Below, piece by piece: positions 12,696 to 25,525 of a stretch of DNA of 64,000 bases (its first letter is position 1; the number at the start of each line of letters is the position of its first letter). Made by a program: the position numbers and the translations under genes. Source of the stretch: Rehmannia glutinosa (taxonomy: Eukaryota > Streptophyta > Magnoliopsida > Lamiales > Orobanchaceae); the NCBI GenBank assembly GCA_016081115.2, contig CM071925.1, positions 12,690,441 through 12,754,440 of the forward strand. The letters run 5' to 3'. The notes below the pieces were generated by a model. It worked only from the letters and a program-made list of their open reading frames with translations, searched no databases and was not told the DNA's origin.

Positions 12696-14036
12696 GGGTA
12701 ACTTGACAGAATGTGGCAAATGCCACAATTTTTTGCGAAATTAGGGTGAATTGGGAGGGTTTTGAGATATTATGTGTAGGCGCCCCTGGTATTGACGCCT
12801 ACAAAGAAGGCGCCATTCTCAAGGGCGCCTACTGACATCTTTCTTTCTTTTTTTTTTTAATTCTGACTACTGCCTCTTTTTTTTTTTTTTTTTTAATTTC
12901 AAAAATTAATTTTAAATATTAAATAAATACAATACACAATTTTAGATAACTAGAATGTGAAATATTACTGAATGAACCTCTTTTTTTTTCGAAAATGAAA
13001 TTTAAATAAAAAAAACTTATGTGAGATGGTCTCATGGATATCCATGCTCCTATATTTCGAAAATCTAAATATCCATGAGACGGATCCTATATTTAAATAA
13101 AATTTTGACCCAAACCCATGCTCATTAAAATATAAGACATTTTCTTTTAAATATTAAATAGATACACAATTTTCGGATAACTAGAATGTGAAATATGGGA
13201 AATTGTTTGGCATGAAGAAGAACTTCTTTGTTTAGCATTATGTCGTGATGGCAAGTAGCGTAGAGGGTGAACCGACAAGTTGCTTGAGTTGGAGAAGTTC
13301 CGGTTGTTCGCGTACGGTATAAAGGGTATAATTGGGAAATTTGCAGACCTACTCCTTTTTCAATTTTGGTTTACTACAAAATTATTAAAACTTATTTATA
13401 CAATGACAACTCTCTAACCAATGATTATGATTTATTTGATTAATAATAATATTTCATTCACTAGAATCTAGAATAGTCTAACAAGATATGTAATATTTTA
13501 AAATTCTCTACAACTTTCTTCTCCAAATTTTCAGCAAACGTACCAAAATATTGTATGTATGTATTTTATAATTTGTAAAAATAATTTTGAATATCCATAA
13601 AATAATTGGCGCCTACACACTTTGTTCGCCAAAAATGCTAAGTAGTCGGGTGTATGTTGGGATCATAAACTCAATTTTAATGTGTAATTTCCTTATTATT
13701 TTTTAATTATGTGTTGTTGACTTTATTATACAATCACATTTTCATCCAGTAATATTTCACATTCTTGTTATCTAAAAATTGAGTATTGTATTTATTTAAT
13801 ATTTAAAATCAATTTTCAAAAATTAAAAAAAAAAAGAAAAAAGAGGTAGTATGCGCCAGTCAAACTGGCGCCTACTATGTCAGAATTAAATAAAAAAAAG
13901 AAAGAAAGATGTCAGTAGGCGCCCTTGGGAATGGCGCCATTCCCAAGGGCGCCTCCACATAATATCTCAAAACCCTCCCAATTCACTGTAATTTCGCAAA
14001 AAATTGTGGCATTTGCCACATTCTGTCAAATTACCC
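12696..14036. mobile_element. Non-autonomous DNA element with about 300-bp terminal inverted repeats
   Basis: The left end GGGTAACTTGACAGAATGTG pairs with the reverse complement of the right end (GGGTAATTTGACAGAATGTG). The match continues inward for roughly 290-300 bp, including GGCGCC-rich words and an AT-rich stretch. About 750 bp lie between the arms, with no transposase frame. Long arms suggest a Mutator-like or foldback element. The 9-bp flanks (aggaaaatg / aggatggta) agree only in part, so a target duplication is not proven. Confidence 0.7.
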
Positions 14037-15387
14037 AGGATGGTACACCACACCAAATCGGAGAATGCAAGTCAAACAAAACATTAAACATGATGTGGGT
14101 TGATTAAATGTGGTGGTTAATAAAATGTGATTATCACCTATCATATTTGTATTAATTAAATGAGCTTCTGTTATCTCATTTGAGATTATCCCAAGTGGGA
14201 TCAAAGAGAGCATCCCAAAAGGGATAAAAAAAAACAAAGCCAAACAAAGCTTTATCAGGTGAGTATCATAGTGTAAAACAATATGTGAGCTATCTCAATA
14301 AAAGAGAGAAGATGATTAAGATTATTCGAGTGAGAAAGTGCAATACCGCAGAAATTTGTATATTTGAGATTTAAATATAGCATGTCAAATATTGTAGCCT
14401 CAAATTTATTCTTTTCTCTCTCTTACATTTACATATTTACATTTGTATATCAAATAATTTTGGTATCAGAGTTACCAATATACAAAATGATTTTCAAACT
14501 AATAATAGTGAAACTGCCTTCACATATTCGCAACAAAGTGTTCCTATCTTTGTTAAAAAACGTTGTTCTAATGAGCATGATAGTCATGAAGATGAGACCT
14601 AGGGCGAGAGAATGTTCATCTGGGAATGATAATAATAAGATTTTAATCCTGGTTGTTCTAATTTAGCAAATAGTCAGAAAAGCAAACTTTAGACTACATT
14701 TCTTGTAATCTGCACCATTTATTGCCAAAGCTTCAATGGAGATCGACATGATCAAAAAACTTATACCATAGTACACTTCCTGAAACTAAGATTAAAGACT
14801 TTCAAAATATTTGCTCTGTAATAATGTGGGTTTGAGGTCCAATTTATATATATTAATATTGAATTTCACTTCTAGCTATTTCTAAATTATGCATCTTTTC
14901 TAATTTGAAATTTTTAGTAGAATATTAAGCTAGGAATGTTTGTTACATCTTTTTTATCCGTTTAGTTTTCTTTGAAGAGATTCATGAACCAAAATAATGC
15001 CCCTAAGGATTGAGTCTGCCTTATAATTTTTATTTTTTTAAATCTAAATGTCTAAGAATTGGTATCTGCTGAAGCTCGATCCACAACAGATTTATACCTT
15101 ACTTATTTTGATTGGTGACTGAATATTGTAAAATTCTGAATCACTTTCCACTTATATCGCTGATAACAACAACATATGATTAAACAAAACTTCCAAAGAG
15201 CATAAACTCAATTATATTCATAATCTTTAACTTCAAATACCCATTTATTTATGCATTACATCAAGATTTAAGCTTTTTACAGTTATCAACTACATGAGTT
15301 GTTCATCTCACATTAATTAAATCACATACTCTCTCAATTTCCTCACAAGGACCCTTTCTGTTTCCCTTTTGGACCTTTGAGGGAAAA
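14037..15387. other. AT-rich gene-less stretch with a degenerate copia LTR/PBS remnant
   Basis: No open frame of note. At 14461-14473 the word TGGTATCAGAGTT matches the initiator-Met primer-binding site of plant copia elements. It is preceded by sequence ending TATATCA that could be an LTR end. The downstream internal sequence is too decayed to read as gag. The rest (14480-15387) holds nothing recognisable up to the outer copia LTR. Confidence 0.4.
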
Positions 15388-15895
15388 TGTAGAAACTATA
15401 TGACCGGGTATGAACCAAACACAAAATAGAAATTGGAGAAACACAAAAGATTTTTTTGTAATACAACTTTAAGGGAATAAAACAAGTCTAAAGTGTATTA
15501 AACACTTTCCTTAAAGTGTTATTTGCTCTCACTACTTGCTAACCGAGTTTATGTCAAATTACTTTTCGGATATAATAGACAAAATGAAACAACCAAATAA
15601 CAAGTTTTTTGATGCTGCTACAAGAAAAATATTGCACTTAAATTACAAACAACTCTTACGATCTGGCCTAACTTGTATTTATACATCTTTAGGCCAATTC
15701 CCATTGAAGCTTGAATAGATACCATAATCCAATACTCTTCACAAAAGATTTGAAAACTCTTCACAAAAGATGTGTCTCTTTGGAACAAACTCCACAGAAA
15801 TCTCTTCAGTTACTTGGCTACGTGATGTGTCTCATCAATGATTAGCCATAAGTGAAGAAGTGCAACTTTTCTAAACTTGGTGGCAATGTCTGCAC
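15388..15895 (-). repeat. 3' LTR of copia A, first part (interrupted)
   Basis: Aligns with the LTR at 41818-42405. It ends in AATGTCTGCAC, where copia B has inserted; TGCAC is the duplicated target. The remaining end is at 36252-36280. The intact partner has extra sequence after its AATGTCTGCA that this copy lacks. Confidence 0.85.
15891..15895. repeat. Target-site duplication of copia B, left copy
   Basis: TGCAC, identical to 36247-36251 on the far side of element B. Confidence 0.88.
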
Positions 15896-17061
15896 TGTTA
15901 GGAAAAGTGTATGGAAAAGTTTATGTTTCTGCAAGTGCTGCTAAACCAGAACTGTAAAGTCGTTGTATCTTAGAGACGAACGCCGGAACCGTAAGCACTT
16001 TGTATACGGGGCGTATTTCATCTTGCGGAGACTGAATTTAATTCAGGCCTCGGCTAAGCCTAAACATTCAAAATACTAGTCATTTTCCAAAAATCGGAAT
16101 CACAACGAACAAAAAGTGTTTCTGACTTTCAAGCTAAGAAGGAGGAAATGAGTCAATATGCAGAATGCAATGACCAATTTTTTAGTTTCTGATTATTTTC
16201 GTATGTCCATTCAATCAGCAGGGGTCGAATAATATAGGTCTCAGGTGCCTCGTATGGAAAGATCACGTCTTTTGGCTCGAAAAAATACATTTTGCACTGA
16301 ACAGATGCATCTATTCATCGACGCACGACCCGTGCGCCTGCCCGTGCGTGGATGCGCGAAGGTACGGCCTTACGCACGACCCGATGCACGGGTCGTGCGC
16401 CAGCCCGTGCTCGGATGTGAACCAAATCGACTGACGCACGACCTGACGCATAGGCCGTGCGTCCGCCCGTGCGCGAGTGCGAACACTCCCAGGTTGAAAA
16501 TCGTTTAATTAATCCAAAAATTAATTAAACATTTTTTTTAAAGGTTTTTGGTCCAAAAAGAATAGGGACTTGAAGCCCAAGCCCAAGCCCAAGCCCAGGA
16601 CCGTGGCCCACGACCCACGACTCGGACCTAGACCAGGCCGAGCCTAGCTGACCGGCAGGCGGGTGGTGGCGGCATGCGCGTGCGCGCGTGTTTTGAACCA
16701 AACCCACAAGCATGTAGGTCCTCACCCTTTTAAAAACTTGGGTGCCCCCAAGGGCCCAAACCCATAAGTCCAACTTGGGATAAATATAGTGTGCAAACTT
16801 TGCCTCTTTATCCTATGTGGGATGGAACATTTCTCCTTCCCCACATTTTCCATTTTCCATACCATTTTCTTGTATTAAGTGGCTAACTTCTAGCATTAAT
16901 TTCTCATTCACTTGAAATTGGTTTTGAGAAATTCCAAATACTATTCTCATCTACTCTAGAATTTTTACAAATAATTTAATTCTATTTTTCACTAATGGAA
17001 ACCACTTAATTATTTGGTCAAAATTGGGTCAACACCCATTTTACCAAACACAATTCCAATA
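15896..17061 (-). repeat. 3' LTR of copia B
   Basis: Matches 35075-36246 over its full length. It includes a GC-rich block with repeated CGCACG and CCCGTGC words (16315-16490) and a run of CCCAAG repeats (about 16575-16600). The polypurine tract GTGTGGGAGAT lies just inside (plus-strand 17062-17072), typical of copia. Small open frames here are artefacts of the GC-rich block. Confidence 0.9.
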
Positions 17062-17608
17062 ATCTCCCACACGAATGAAATTAATGCATGCGTGTATGCA
17101 GATTCACTTGAAAGTCTCGGCGAATCGTTATTGCATCAGGATAGGTAGCTTGTGGCTTTGAACCTTCCTTAGTAAAATACTATCAGATTTACTAGCTGCT
17201 TAGTGACGCGATGTCTTGAACTACTCAGCCATTTGTGTAAACCAAGACAACAATACTTACACAATAACAACTCTAACACTTGTTGTTCTCACGTTGTGTC
17301 CATTTCGGCCCTAGATCATATCTTAGATTCATAAGTGTTTCTTTGAAGCGGCCATTACTTCTCACTTATATAGGTGATCTCCTATTGAAGAGTATCCAAC
17401 CTTACTCCACCTTTCGGTATATGAATCATTAAAAGTCTTAAACTTAACCTCACCACATTCAGTAGGTTTTCATTTACTTGGATGTTTCGAGAATGAGCTA
17501 ACAGATTTTCCAAGTGTTCAGCTGAACATTCATAACTTAGTTGTCCCATTGAACCACGGTCTTGGGATCTTTAATTCTCAAGGTTGGGTTACCGCTATGA
17601 ACATTCTT

Positions 17609-17842
17609 TAAGTTGTGGATTTTAAACCCATTCCCCTTAACAGTTTATACAATTGATCTCGATTTATGCCTTTTGTAAGCGGATCCTCAAGGTTTCCTTT
17701 GACTTCACGTAGTCAACCGAAATAACCCCCATTCAAAATCAACTATCTAATGGTATTGTGTCTCCGACGTATATGTCTAGACTTACCATTATACATACTA
17801 CTTTGTGCCCTTCCAGTTGCTGATTGACTATCACAATGTATC
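17609..17842 (-). pseudogene. Copia B pol, C-terminal RNase H part, separated by the SIRE-like insertion
   Basis: On the minus strand this reads as the end of a copia RNase H domain, with CDSQSA, MYNGKSRHI and a closing GMGLKSTT before TAA at 17609-17611. It is the continuation of the pol region ending at 31390. The SIRE-like element sits between the two, with ATAAC duplicated. One or more in-frame stops are present. The 17062-17608 stretch is the untranslated 3' end of B. Confidence 0.75.
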
Positions 17843-17847
17843 ATAAC
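17843..17847. repeat. Target-site duplication of the SIRE-like element, left copy
   Basis: ATAAC, repeated at 31385-31389. Confidence 0.9.
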
Positions 17848-19355
17848 TGTTGGGAAATTAATTTTTAGATTTTGATGAATGCCATGTAAAACTTAGAATA
17901 GAAAGTTGGCACCCCATTTTTCTGTTGTAAATTGCATTGTAATAGATAGGGCTGGTCGACTGAGTCAAGTCGGCTATGCTGAACATGCAAGAAGACAACC
18001 GGAGATTAGAAGGAAGACTTCACTGCAAGGCAGCTGAGTGTGGCAAAGAGAAGATAGAACTCGATTGAAGGTGCAAAATGAGATACAACAGTGAAGTATC
18101 GATCAAGACAACTCAAGACAACCAAGTTTCTAGTTGAAGTGACAAGAGTCATCCAATGATTGGAAGCTAACTCAAGTCAATCGGAAGTTAAGAAAATGCA
18201 AATAAGTCGAGATAATCTGAAAGAGATCCGTTGCACAAGTCAAGAGAATTACTTAAACAAGTAATACCTCCATACTCGCTTTCTTGAAGTACTCGAATCC
18301 CGAAGCGTGCAAAAGGAATAAACTAATGGGAAGCATCAACCTGTGTCGAACTCGAAAAGTCAAGAATCATTCATACGAGGAAGTGGCAATTCCAAGGATC
18401 GCAACAAGACAAGCCAACGACCACAAGTGTCTTTTGAAAATAAGCCTATCTCTTCAACGGGCAAATTTTTGAAAGATCACTATAAAAGGCCGAGAATCAC
18501 TGCGAGAGAAGGTTACCCAACCACGAACATTCAAGCTAACATTCGAATCAGAACCAAAAATATTCTTAAGTCATTCAAGATCAATCCTCAAGCCTACATT
18601 ACGAAGGAATTCTATCGTTGAAAAGGAAAATATTTGAAGAATTAAGGGGTCTACATTCCACGGAGGATTGTAGGAAGGTTCAAGGTCGAACCATCTCGAG
18701 TTTTTGGAGGGCTTCGTGATCAAATCCAAGAAGCTTGAGCAAGTGGGTCAGTAGTAGCAAAGCAACGCCTGTGAAGAAGCCGAGTCGTTTAGAAGCCAAC
18801 CGTGTGACCAAGGCATCTCCAGATCGAGTCCCAAAGGATCAAGTCACCGTTGTGTGATCAAGACTTGTATCCGGACTTAACCACTTTGTATATCGATCAA
18901 TACTTAGTGGATTTCTCCAGAGTTGGAGAAGAGAGGAGTAGAAGAATTACCCCATCTTCGAACCTCTATAAAAACTTATTGTGTCATTTACATTTCAAAG
19001 ACTTTAATTTCGCATATTACTTTTATATCTCACGATTAATTTGCTATCCAATTGATAATCAACCAAGTGCTAAAACCTAGTATTAAAACAAACTTAACCA
19101 AATTCAAGGGTGTTAAGTCTTCCAATGAAAACATATCACAATCGAGTTAAGTCTTTAGTCAAAACAAATTTGAGTTATTCTATCAATAGCTCAATCGAGT
19201 CTGTTGAGTGACTAACTCATTTGATTAACTAACTTAGCCGTCCATCAAGACTCAAAGAAGTATTAACTCAACATTTTAAAAGGACTAAATCGAAAAGTTG
19301 GTAAGGTTTATTCAACCCCCTTCTAAACCTTACACTCACACCCCTGGGACCTACA
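17848..19355 (+). repeat. 5' LTR of the SIRE-like element
   Basis: Starts TGTTGGGAAATTAATT and ends GGGACCTACA, matching 29831-31384. Long blocks are identical (for example the first 100 bases), while differences are clustered, mostly short indels at words containing CTCGA or other CG dinucleotides. A TATAAAAAC-type word near 18967 may belong to the LTR promoter. Confidence 0.9.
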
Positions 19356-19357
19356 AG

Positions 19358-19370
19358 TGGTATCGAGAGC
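19358..19370 (+). other. Primer-binding site of the SIRE-like element
   Basis: TGGTATCGAGAGC lies two bases inside the 5' LTR end. It is close to the initiator-Met primer-binding word TGGTATCAGAGC used by plant copia elements, with one extra base. Confidence 0.8.
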
Positions 19371-19482
19371 GGTTGGTTCATTGAGCCTTCCGCACCGTCA
19401 CCGAACTAGATCTCCAAATTTTTAAAGCTTGTTTTAGTGCTTAATCTTTCAAACTTTTTTTTATTCAAAGAAAGTTATTATC

Positions 19483-20931
19483 ATGGAAGCAAATTTGACA
19501 CGCATCCCTATGTTCACAATTGAAGAATTTGATGATTGGAAAATTCGTATGCGAGCTCATCTATCAAAGATTACATGATGAGATGTGGATATTGATAGAA
19601 GATGGGCCACTCCAAATCTTAAAAGTGAACACAATCGCAAGAAGAGTCTGCTGCTGGAGAAGGAGAAGAGGATGTTTGCTCCCGGACAACGATGGTTGAA
19701 AACCAAGAGTGAATGGACAAATGATGACAGAAAAGATATAACTTGGACAATGTGGCCAAGGACATTCTTTACAAAACTTTGGACAAAGCCATGTTCAACA
19801 AAGTCAAATCATGCAAAACGGCAAAAGAAATCTGGGACAAAGCTAACCTTGATTTGCGAAGGCTCGAGCAAATCAAAGAAAATAAACTATCTGTTTGTTG
19901 TACAAAAATTTGAAAACTTTAAGATGCTTGCGGAGAAACCTCGATCACCGGATGTTCGGTTCTCGAAATTACCAATGAACTATGCACTTGGAAAGGAATA
20001 TACACGAAAGAAATGTGTATGAAGATTCTAAGAAGTCTCACAACTGAGTGGGATATGAAAGTCATGGCCATGAGACATTCCATGGACCTATCGAAGACAT
20101 CCAACCATGAGCTATTCTCAGATCTCAAAGCCTACGAATTTGAGCCGATAAGAAAAGACTAAGAGGAAACAACAGTGCCCAAAGCAAATGCTCTAATTGT
20201 TAAGGACGAAGAGAGTCGAGGTCAAAGAAGTCATTGACCAAGAGGAAATTGCAGACCGATGGTTAAAATGTTTAACAAGTTCTTCAATAAGAATTACAAA
20301 AGAAGCAAAGGTGAATCCTCCGGAAGACACTCGGCTCCTCCAAGTCAAGGGAAAAAGAACACCCAAGAGAGCAGAGCATCAAAAAGTTGAATATCAAAGA
20401 GCCGACAATCCAAGGATGGAAAGAACTGATCAAAAAGTTGAAAATCTATGCTGGAACTGCAAGCAACCCGGTCACTATGCCATTGAATGCCCATATCCTG
20501 TAGTCAACAAATACATGAATGAAGAGGAAAGAAAAGTCTTCAGGGAAAGAAGACAGAAAAAGAAAGGCAATGTTGGGCGCAAAGACTCGCGTCTGATCAA
20601 GTCAAAAGACACAAAGAGACTCGGAGAGTAGTGGTGACTACTCAAGTGACTCGAAGAAGAAGCCTTGATCCGTCTAATGGATAAAGAACAAAACCAACTC
20701 CGACGAAGAAGATGAGGTACACTCTAACTCATCACACTCGATATACTAGTGATAGTGATTGTGACACACACACTTCATCACCCACTGATCTTTATGATTC
20801 ATTAGGCAAAATGATGAAAGATTTTGAACATATTAAATCCTCACACAGACTACTAAATGAGGAAAACAACCTTTCTCAAGAGCCAAAACTCACAAATTGA
20901 CTAAGGAGCCGAGCACTCTAAGTTAAATAGG
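19483..20931 (+). pseudogene. SIRE-like gag, disrupted
   Basis: Starts with an ATG whose product contains IPMFTIEEFDDWKIRMRAHL, the typical start of copia gag, and stops within about 35 codons. Later frames continue the capsid region. At 20449-20490 they give the nucleocapsid zinc knuckle CWNCKQPGHYAIEC (CX2CX4HX4C). Several frame changes separate these parts. The product would coat element RNA into virus-like particles in the cytoplasm. Confidence 0.8.
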
Positions 20932-21829
20932 CCGATGAGAATAAAAGTCTAAAAATTTGAAAATGCTAAGTTAATAAAGCAGAGATAGTTTGCTATAGAA
21001 AAGAGGAGAATGACCTCAAAATGTGATAGCCTCATTCACTAAGGCATCCAAATCATTGGATGATCTTATTATGAGTCAAAGAGAATGTGGAGACAAGACA
21101 GGCTTAGGATTTAATTCCTCTATGCTATGTCAAGTTCCAAAAGTAATTTTGGAAAAAGGGATCTTCAAGCAATGAAGTATCTCTAAAATCCAAAACTCCA
21201 AATGATGCACAAACATTTATTCCAAAGCACAATCACAAGCAAACTGGCCTTGGTTATAAAGGAAAAGGAAAACAGCTAGTTGAATATCTTTGAGAGGACA
21301 AAGAAAGAAATCCAAATAGAGTTCTCAAAAAACTCCAAATAGGAGATACTCAGAAAGAAGAAACAGAGCTACCAAAAGCCCCGAAATTCTATAAAAGAAA
21401 CACATATGATGGGAATGGTAGAAAATACCCAAGCCAAGCTGATTGGAATAATGTGAACTATCAACAAAGACCTATGGAATATAAGCCTAAGTGGCAAAGT
21501 CCTAGAATTCAGCAAAGGCCATTCCAAAGGCATAAGAGCTATCATCGGACACACATATGCACCTAGGCATTACACTCGAGAGATATCACAACTACCCAAA
21601 GAAGGCAATTGCTAAAACACATACACAGTGCATACAGAAAAGATACAAATTGTATGAACCTAGAACCCCAAGAAATTTGCCAAAATTAATTATGATTATG
21701 GCACTCGATAGATGGCAACCCCTTAGAGTCAAATCAATTGGCTATAGGCTGGTTGGATCATCTTACAATACTAACCCCTCGGACCTGCAAGTATGGGTAC
21801 ACTAAAACCTAATTTCCTTGATTGCGGGT

Positions 21830-24800
21830 TCAATGAGCGGTGAGTGCCAAGGAACCTGGTACATGGATAGTGGGTCATTCCCGCATACATGACAGAAATA
21901 AGAAAAATCTATCAAAATTCACGGATGTTAGAGGTGCAAAAGTCATATTTGGAGGAAATGAAGCTCCGGGGAGAAAAAAGAGGCATTGGATCCATCAAGA
22001 AAAATGGATTAGAAATTACGGATGTTGCATATGTTGAAGGTCTCAATTTCAACTTGCTAAGCATAAGTCAACTCGTGACAAAGGCTACAATGTTGGATTC
22101 AATATGGGTGTATGCCAAATCAAGGATCTTTGAAACTAATGAAATAGTGTTGCAAGGATGCGGACAAAAGAACATGTATGTGGTAGATTGGTCAATGCAA
22201 CACCAAGCACTTGTCTGCTAGCAAAAAGCACAAATTGAATCAAGTTGGGCCGTGGGCACAAGAAGTTGAGCCACCCGAATTTCAAAACTATTAACAAACT
22301 TGCAAGAAGTAATCTTGTGGAAGGACTTCCGGACTCGAGATACAAGAAAGAGAGTATATGTGATGCATGCCGATGGGAAAACAGATCAAATCATCATTCA
22401 AAGAAAAACATGTCTATTTTCAACAAGAATATTGCACCGCTACATGTGGATCTATTTGGTCCATTGAACCACCAAAGATAAGTGGGAAGAAATACACCTT
22501 GGTGGTAGTAGATGACTACTCAAGATATACATGGACAATATTCATGTGTAAGAAGAAAGAAACTCTGCGAAACTACCACAATGTATGATGAAGAGAATAC
22601 AAAATGAGAAGAGTCAAACCATTATCAAAATAAGATCGACAGAGAACCGAGTTTGTCAATGGTATAATAACTCGATCTTGTATTGAAAATGGTATTAGTC
22701 ATGAATTATCTGCAGCAAGGACTCCACATCGAATGGAGTTGCGAGAAAGAAGGAATAGAACTCTCAAAGAAGCGGAAGGACCATGTTAGTCAAGAAAGGC
22801 CGCTAAAAGATTTTGGGTCAAGCATAAACACAAACATGCTATACTCAAAATAGACGCATGATAAACAAACAAAATGACAAAGACTCCTATGAGATTTGGA
22901 CAGGAGAAAGCCAAATGTTGCATACTTTAGAATATTTGGATGCAAATGCTTCATCCATAACAATGGCAAAGATAATTTAAAGGCCTTTGATGCTAAAGTC
23001 GATGAAGGTATCTTCTTAGGATACTCAAACAAAGCAAAGCCTACAGAGTGCTCAACAAGAGGACAATGGTTACGAGATAATCCATCCATGTGGTGTTTGA
23101 TGAACCCAACGTAAATGGAGAAGACATTGAAGAGTCGGATGATAAGTCAATCAACCAACCATGCGAAGAGTCCCTATGTTGAAGTCAAGTCGGAATTATA
23201 AATCCGTATGAAGATGAGATAGTTGAGTCTCAAAGACAATTGGAAAATCTACTGGTAAATGATGATGAGAGAGTGATCAAAATAACACAAACCAAAGACG
23301 ATCGAATCCACTAACTTACTTCAACCTGATGTAAGATGGCTGAGAGACCATCCACTAGAACTAATCATTGGAGATGTAAGAGAAGGTGTGAAAACTAGAT
23401 CCAGAACTCAACAAGAAGCAATGTTCACTTGCTTCATCTCACAAATAGAGCCAAAAGATGTGTCACAAGCATTGGATGACACACATTGGATTCAAGCCAT
23501 GCAAGAAGAGCTAAATCAGTTTGAGAGGAATAAAGTGTGGGAATTGGTTCAAAGACCTACCCATCAAAATGTTATTGGCAATAAATGGGTGTTCAGAAAC
23601 AAGATGAATGAGGAAGGTTCTGTGATGAGAAACTAAGCAAGATTGGTAGCCAAAGGGTATTGCCAAGAAGAAGGAATAGATTTTGATGAAACTTTTGCTC
23701 TTGTGGCAAGATTGGAAGCAATAAGAATGTTTCTTGCCTATGCAGCTCACAAGAACTTTATTGTATATCAAATGGATGTAAAGAGTGCATTCCTTAATGG
23801 GTTATTAGAAGAAGAAGTATATGTTAAACAACCTCCAGGATTTGAGCAGAAGACTCTTGAAGATAAGGTATACAAACTCAAGAAAGCTTTATATGGTTTG
23901 AAACAGGCACCCAGAGCATGGTATGATACATTATCACAATTCCTAACTGAGAACGGATTCACAAAAGACAAAGTGGATAGAACACTCTTCATAATTCAAG
24001 ATGGGAAGAGTATACTGCTTGTTCAAATATATGTGGATGACATCATCTTTTGATCCACAAACAAAGAGTCAGTGATAAATTCTCAAATCTCATGCAAAGC
24101 AAATTCGAAATGAGCATGATGGGAGAATCGACATTCTTCCTTGGACTCCAAGTGAAACAAATTGAAGGATGGAACCTTCATAAGTCGACAAAATACACCG
24201 AGATTTAATGAAGAAATTTGGTATGGAAGAGAAGTCTTCGTGAAAATACCAATGAATACATCACCAAAATGGATATAGATGCGGATGGCAAGCCTATAGA
24301 TCAAACAAGATACAAAGCACTTATTGGATCATTGCTCTATCTCACAAAGAAGCGGCGGACATCACCTTTGTTGTAGGTGTATGTACAAGATTTCAATCTG
24401 CTCCAAAAGAAAGCCACATGATCGCAGCCAAGAGAATCTTGAGATATTTGAAAGGAAGCGAAGTTGGATTATGGTATCCTAAGGAAGGTGGATTCAAGCT
24501 AATTGGATATTCGGACTCGACTATCTTTGGATGTAGAGTTGACAGAAAAGTACCTCGAGGCACATGTCAAATGCTTGGAAATAGGCTAATTTCTGGTTTA
24601 GCAAGAAGCAAAATTCAATAGCCACCTCCACAATCGAAGCGAGAATACATAGGCTGCCGGGCAAACAAGTTGTGCCCAAGTCTTATGGATGAGACAAAGA
24701 AATGAGAGACTATGAGATTGAAGAAAAGGAAATTCCAATTATGTGTGATAACACAAGAGCAATTGCAATCACTCAAAATCTTGTGTTGCATTCAAGAACA

Positions 24801-24973
24801 AAGCACATTGATGTCGATATCACTTCATAAGAGATCATGTTGAAAAGAAGGACATCACCTTGGAATATATCTCAACCGATAAGGAATTAGTTAGCGACAT
24901 ATTCACAAAACCATTATGTGAATCAAGATTTGAAGAACTCAAACATGAATTGGGGTTAATTGAGCTGAGTTGA
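21830..24973 (+). pseudogene. SIRE-like pol (protease - integrase - RT - RNase H), disrupted
   Basis: The parts appear in copia order. The protease motif WYMDSGS with HMT is at about 21860-21890. The integrase zinc region (HKKLSHPNF to CDAC) and the catalytic-core start (HVDLFGP, VVVDDYSRYTW) lie at 22255-22590. The reverse transcriptase has DVKSAFLNGLLEEEVYVKQP and YVDDIIF at 23388-24050, with a stop right after it. The RNase H part has RILRYLKGS and TKHIDVD at 24420-24830. Stops and shifts occur between and within domains, so no complete polyprotein is possible as written. Confidence 0.85.
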
Positions 24974-25525
24974 TACTCGGAAAACTCAAAGAAAAGAGAT
25001 GAAACACGAAAAGATGAAAAAGAGTCAACCCTTAAATCGACTAAGTGAATCACCAGATCGGAGAATCAATCAATCGAGTTAGGCGATAGCCGAGTATTTA
25101 TGTGCAAAGAAAGAAGAGTTAAATCGACTAAGGAATAAGTTTGAGTCATTTATGAGCAAAGTGACAAAAACGCAGTCGTTTTTACTAAGTGGGAATGTTT
25201 TTTTTAAGTATGACGTCAGCATAATTATGACGTGTACAGTCAAAAGCTGCACACAAAGCTTATGATTGGATATAAATGCTGCCGCATTAAATACAAGAGA
25301 TTAAAGGTTAATCGGCGTGCAAAATCTATGCCATTGATCTTGATCAAAATTCAAAAACCACCCGCATGTCCTTTCATGACCCATACTTAAACCATTGCGT
25401 CCGATTTTCTCTCACTTTACCAAAACTGTTCATCTCTCTCAAAGGCAAAAGAAAGAAATTTTCTCTCAAAACCCTAAAAATCCTCAAGTTCATTTTCTAG
25501 GTTTCGTTCGATAAAACATCTAGAA

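Noticed and set aside
16245..16773. Open frames on both strands with Arg/Pro-rich products
   Set aside because: They lie in the GC-rich block of the copia B LTR and recur in the other LTR with shifts; low stop density explains them.
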